Assembly (NCBI RefSeq): GCF_003367245.1
Contig: NZ_QRGR01000001.1
Span: forward strand, 1-64,000
Reading direction: 5' to 3'
DNA from: Pontibacter diazotrophicus
GTDB taxonomy: Bacteria; Bacteroidota; Bacteroidia; Cytophagales; Hymenobacteraceae
Length of the DNA stretch: 64,000 bases
Below the pieces are notes generated by a model. It made no database searches, was not told where the DNA came from, and saw only the letters and a program-made list of their open reading frames with translations. The position numbers were made by a program, and so were the translations under genes. Below, piece by piece: positions 62,338 to 64,000 of the stretch. How positions within the stretch are numbered: position 1 is the first letter of the stretch; each line of letters starts with the position of its first letter.

Positions 62338-62386
62338 AGGGTTATTTAAATGCTGCTTAAAAAGAATGTGCTTGCCTTCTCACTTT

Positions 62387-62476
62387 TGTCATTCTGAAAA
62401 GATTCTGTAGGAAAGCCAGTAAACAAGTTGATGAAGCGTTATGAAAGTTTGCTAACAAAATTCTTTCAGAATGACA
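62387..62476. repeat. GTCATTCTG-type inverted repeat
   Basis: Left arm tgtcattctgaaaagattct (62387 on) and right arm aaaattctttcagaatgaca (ending 62475) lie in the gap between thiG and thiH. Similar in design to 18551-18634. Confidence 0.75.
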
Positions 62477-62542
62477 GTAGGTATAGAGCTAATTAATTCA
62501 GGTTGCGATGTGCTCATTTCACTGTTTTGCTACCGTTGAAGA

Positions 62543-62617
62543 CCCACCCCTACCCCTCCCAAGAGGGGAATTTCAGTCTAGAAAAAAGATTTCCCTCCTC
62601 GGAGGGGTTAGGGGGGG
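62543..62617. repeat. C/G-rich intergenic palindrome, copy 3
   Basis: cccacccctacccctcccaa on the left, ctcggaggggttaggggggg on the right. Same family as 1517 and 33538; here the small hairpins differ (CCCTCCCaagaGGGG). It lies between thiG and thiH, where it may lower thiH expression. Confidence 0.75.
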
Positions 62618-62702
62618 CATTTCAGCTACAAAAAAATAATCGCAACTTGAGCTATTTCTCTATCTACTAATGAATTGTAGGTGTCCGAAAGAGTCAACCA
62701 AC

Positions 62703-63476
62703 TTACAGCTCATCCAGAAAAGCCGTGAGTGGGCTGCTGGCCTGCGCTGTTTGGCCAGTTGGAGCCAGTTTCGCCTCATAGGCCATTCGCCCGGCCTCTA
62801 CTGCCATTTTAAATGCCCTGGCCATCATGACCGGGTTTTGCGACACGGCAATGGCTGTATTCACGAGCACTGCATCGGCTCCTATCTCCATTGCCTCTGC
62901 AGCATGCGAAGGCGCGCCTATACCAGCATCTACCACCACCGGCACTTTGCTTTGCTGAATTATAATTTCCAGAAAAGCACGGGTCTGCAAACCGTTATTG
63001 CTCCCTATTGGGGAGCCCAACGGCATGACAACAGCCACACCTACTTCTTCGAGGCGCTTGCACAGCACCGGATCAGCGTGGATGTAAGGCATCACCACAA
63101 AACCTAATTTTACCAGTTCTTCGGCAGCTTTTAGTGTCTCGACAGGGTCGGGGAGGAGGTATTTCGGGTCGGGGTGGATTTCCAGCTTGAGCCAGTTCGT
63201 CTCTAGCGCCTCGCGGGCCAGCTGTGCTGCAAATACGGCCTCTTTGGCATTCCGAACACCAGAAGTGTTGGGCAGCAGGTTAAACTGCGGGTGCGACAGG
63301 TGCGGGAGGATATCGTCCTGCCCGTGCTGCACATTCATACGCTTCAGGGCCACGGTTACCAACTCGGAGCCGGAGGCCAGCAGTGCTTCCTCCATCTGCT
63401 TTCCCGAACCGAATTTGCCGGTGCCGGTAAAGAGGCGGGAGGTAAAGGTTTTGTCGGCTATGGTTAAGTTTTTCAT
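62703..63476 (-). CDS. thiG: Thiazole synthase
   Basis: 257 residues, TIM barrel that forms the thiazole phosphate ring from deoxyxylulose phosphate, dehydroglycine and ThiS thiocarboxylate. Marks: [18 protein letters not shown] near residue 12, [13 protein letters not shown] near 40 (the DXP-binding Schiff-base Lys is expected further on, in [16 protein letters not shown] near 95), [15 protein letters not shown] near 149 and [20 protein letters not shown] near 175, [10 protein letters not shown] near 196. Its start overlaps the thiE stop by 4 bp (ATGA). Confidence 0.93.
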   Translation of the reverse strand: MKNLTIADKTFTSRLFTGTGKFGSGKQMEEALLASGSELVTVALKRMNVQHGQDDILPHLSHPQFNLLPNTSGVRNAKEAVFAAQLAREALETNWLKLEIHPDPKYLLPDPVETLKAAEELVKLGFVVMPYIHADPVLCKRLEEVGVAVVMPLGSPIGSNNGLQTRAFLEIIIQQSKVPVVVDAGIGAPSHAAEAMEIGADAVLVNTAIAVSQNPVMMARAFKMAVEAGRMAYEAKLAPTGQTAQASSPLTAFLDEL

Positions 63477-64000
63477 ACCTGTTTCTCTGTTGATAAACTG
63501 AAATGCTGATTGAATTCGGCCATAGCAGCGGCTCTATCCGGGGCCAGCGTGATGGCCGAGGAAACGGCAATGCCATGTATACCTGTTTGTAGCAGCAGTG
63601 GCATATCTGCTGCTGTGATACCGCCAATGGCTATGATGGGAATGCTGATGCCTGCCTGGCGGCACTGCTGCAACAGATCGGTGTATCCCTCCAGGCCTAG
63701 AATGGGGCTGAGGTTACTTTTGGTGCTGGTAAAGCGATAGGGGCCGAGGCCTATATAATCCACGCCCTGCTCCACCAGCCGCTGCACATCGGCAAAAGTA
63801 TTGGCCGTGCAACCAATTATCTTCTCCGAGCCCAGCAACTCCCGCGCTTCCCGGGGTGACATGTCCAGCTGGCCAAGGTGCACGCCATCGGCATCTACTT
63901 CAGCGGCCAGCGCAACATTGTCGTTGATGATGAACGTGCAGCCATAGCACCGGCAGATGGATTTGGTTTGCAGCGCCAGCTCTTTCCAAACCTCATAGGG
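63473..64000 (-). CDS. thiE: Thiamine phosphate synthase, 5' end beyond the window
   Basis: The frame is open to the window edge, so the start is missing. The 175 visible residues include [20 protein letters not shown] near the cut end, with [16 protein letters not shown] following (HLGQxD substrate motif), [32 protein letters not shown] and [18 protein letters not shown]. The enzyme joins the thiazole and pyrimidine phosphates. It overlaps thiG by 4 bp; thiC, thiS and a TPP riboswitch would be expected upstream, beyond 64000. Confidence 0.92.
   Translation of the reverse strand, partial: PYEVWKELALQTKSICRCYGCTFIINDNVALAAEVDADGVHLGQLDMSPREARELLGSEKIIGCTANTFADVQRLVEQGVDYIGLGPYRFTSTKSNLSPILGLEGYTDLLQQCRQAGISIPIIAIGGITAADMPLLLQTGIHGIAVSSAITLAPDRAAAMAEFNQHFSLSTEKQV

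Noticed and set aside
62703..64000. TPP riboswitch near the thiamine genes
   Set aside because: No thi-box-like CTGAGA / ACCTGA pair was seen in the window; expected upstream of the operon beyond 64000.
1..64000. CRISPR arrays, prophage or defence systems
   Set aside because: No direct-repeat/spacer arrays, phage structural genes or recognisable defence genes were seen; the repeats present are palindromic and dispersed.

Overview
The window looks like chromosome of a member of the Bacteroidota, most likely order Cytophagales, family Hymenobacteraceae, close to Pontibacter. This is an inference. It rests on a type IX secretion (type B) C-terminal sorting domain, several TAnnTTTG-type -7 promoter elements, imelysin/DUF4856 and HTTM proteins, SusC/FecA-like receptor architecture, and a DnaE gene lying near thioredoxin. 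Composition is close to 50% GC in genes with AT-rich spacers. No phage, plasmid or CRISPR was seen.

Layout. 0.35-4.2 kb: five-gene operon for non-phosphorylative oxidation of a 6-deoxy-sugar (L-fucose or L-rhamnose). 4.35-8.2 kb: SLC13 permease, FkbM methyltransferase, DUF2231 membrane protein and a lipoprotein. 8.4-14.8 kb: candidate iron-uptake operon (DUF4856 lipoprotein, imelysin, HTTM protein, TonB-dependent receptor) behind a perfect 27-bp palindrome and a strong promoter. 15.5-21.5 kb: sugar genes (TIM-barrel protein, GH109-like enzyme, CBM9-like protein, NahK-like kinase, nucleotidyltransferase). 21.8-29.0 kb: DUF2490 protein, aspartokinase/homoserine dehydrogenase, a lipoprotein and a large T9SS cargo protein. 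29.4-36.4 kb: small lipoprotein, tRNA-Arg(ACG), VTT membrane protein, cystathionine gamma-synthase-type PLP enzyme, OmpA-family lipoprotein, NUDIX hydrolase, periplasmic isoaspartyl peptidase. 36.5-37.7 kb: an ISAs1-family insertion sequence whose transposase is split by a -1 frame change at an A8 run. 37.9-46.5 kb: five-domain ThuA/sugar dehydrogenase/PKD/cytochrome c/CBM protein, secreted TIM-barrel epimerase, SpoIIAA-like protein, a large secreted protein of unknown function, DUF421 protein and thioredoxin. 46.8-51.2 kb: a REP-associated transposase gene interrupted by one stop codon, a cluster of REP-like hairpins, and dnaE. 51.5-59.1 kb: MFS transporter, LysM/lytic transglycosylase protein, O-methyltransferase, M16 protease, barrel-like lipoprotein. 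59.5-64.0 kb: heptosyltransferase and thiamine genes (TenI-like, thiH, thiG, and thiE cut by the window end).

The most unusual content is between the genes. At least four families of palindromic repeats fill the spacers: (i) about 150-bp elements built from four small hairpin units, three copies; (ii) C/G-rich palindromes, three complete copies plus two partial or variant sites; (iii) GTCATTTC-type inverted repeats, three diverged copies; (iv) GGATTnnnAATCC hairpins clustered beside the broken REP-associated transposase and again at 33.3 kb. Inverted pairs of degenerate TTGTTGG-like tracts, a 160-bp MITE with TAA target duplication, and two promoter-like signals with no gene behind them also stand out.

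All functions are read from sequence motifs and gene order alone; no database search was possible.
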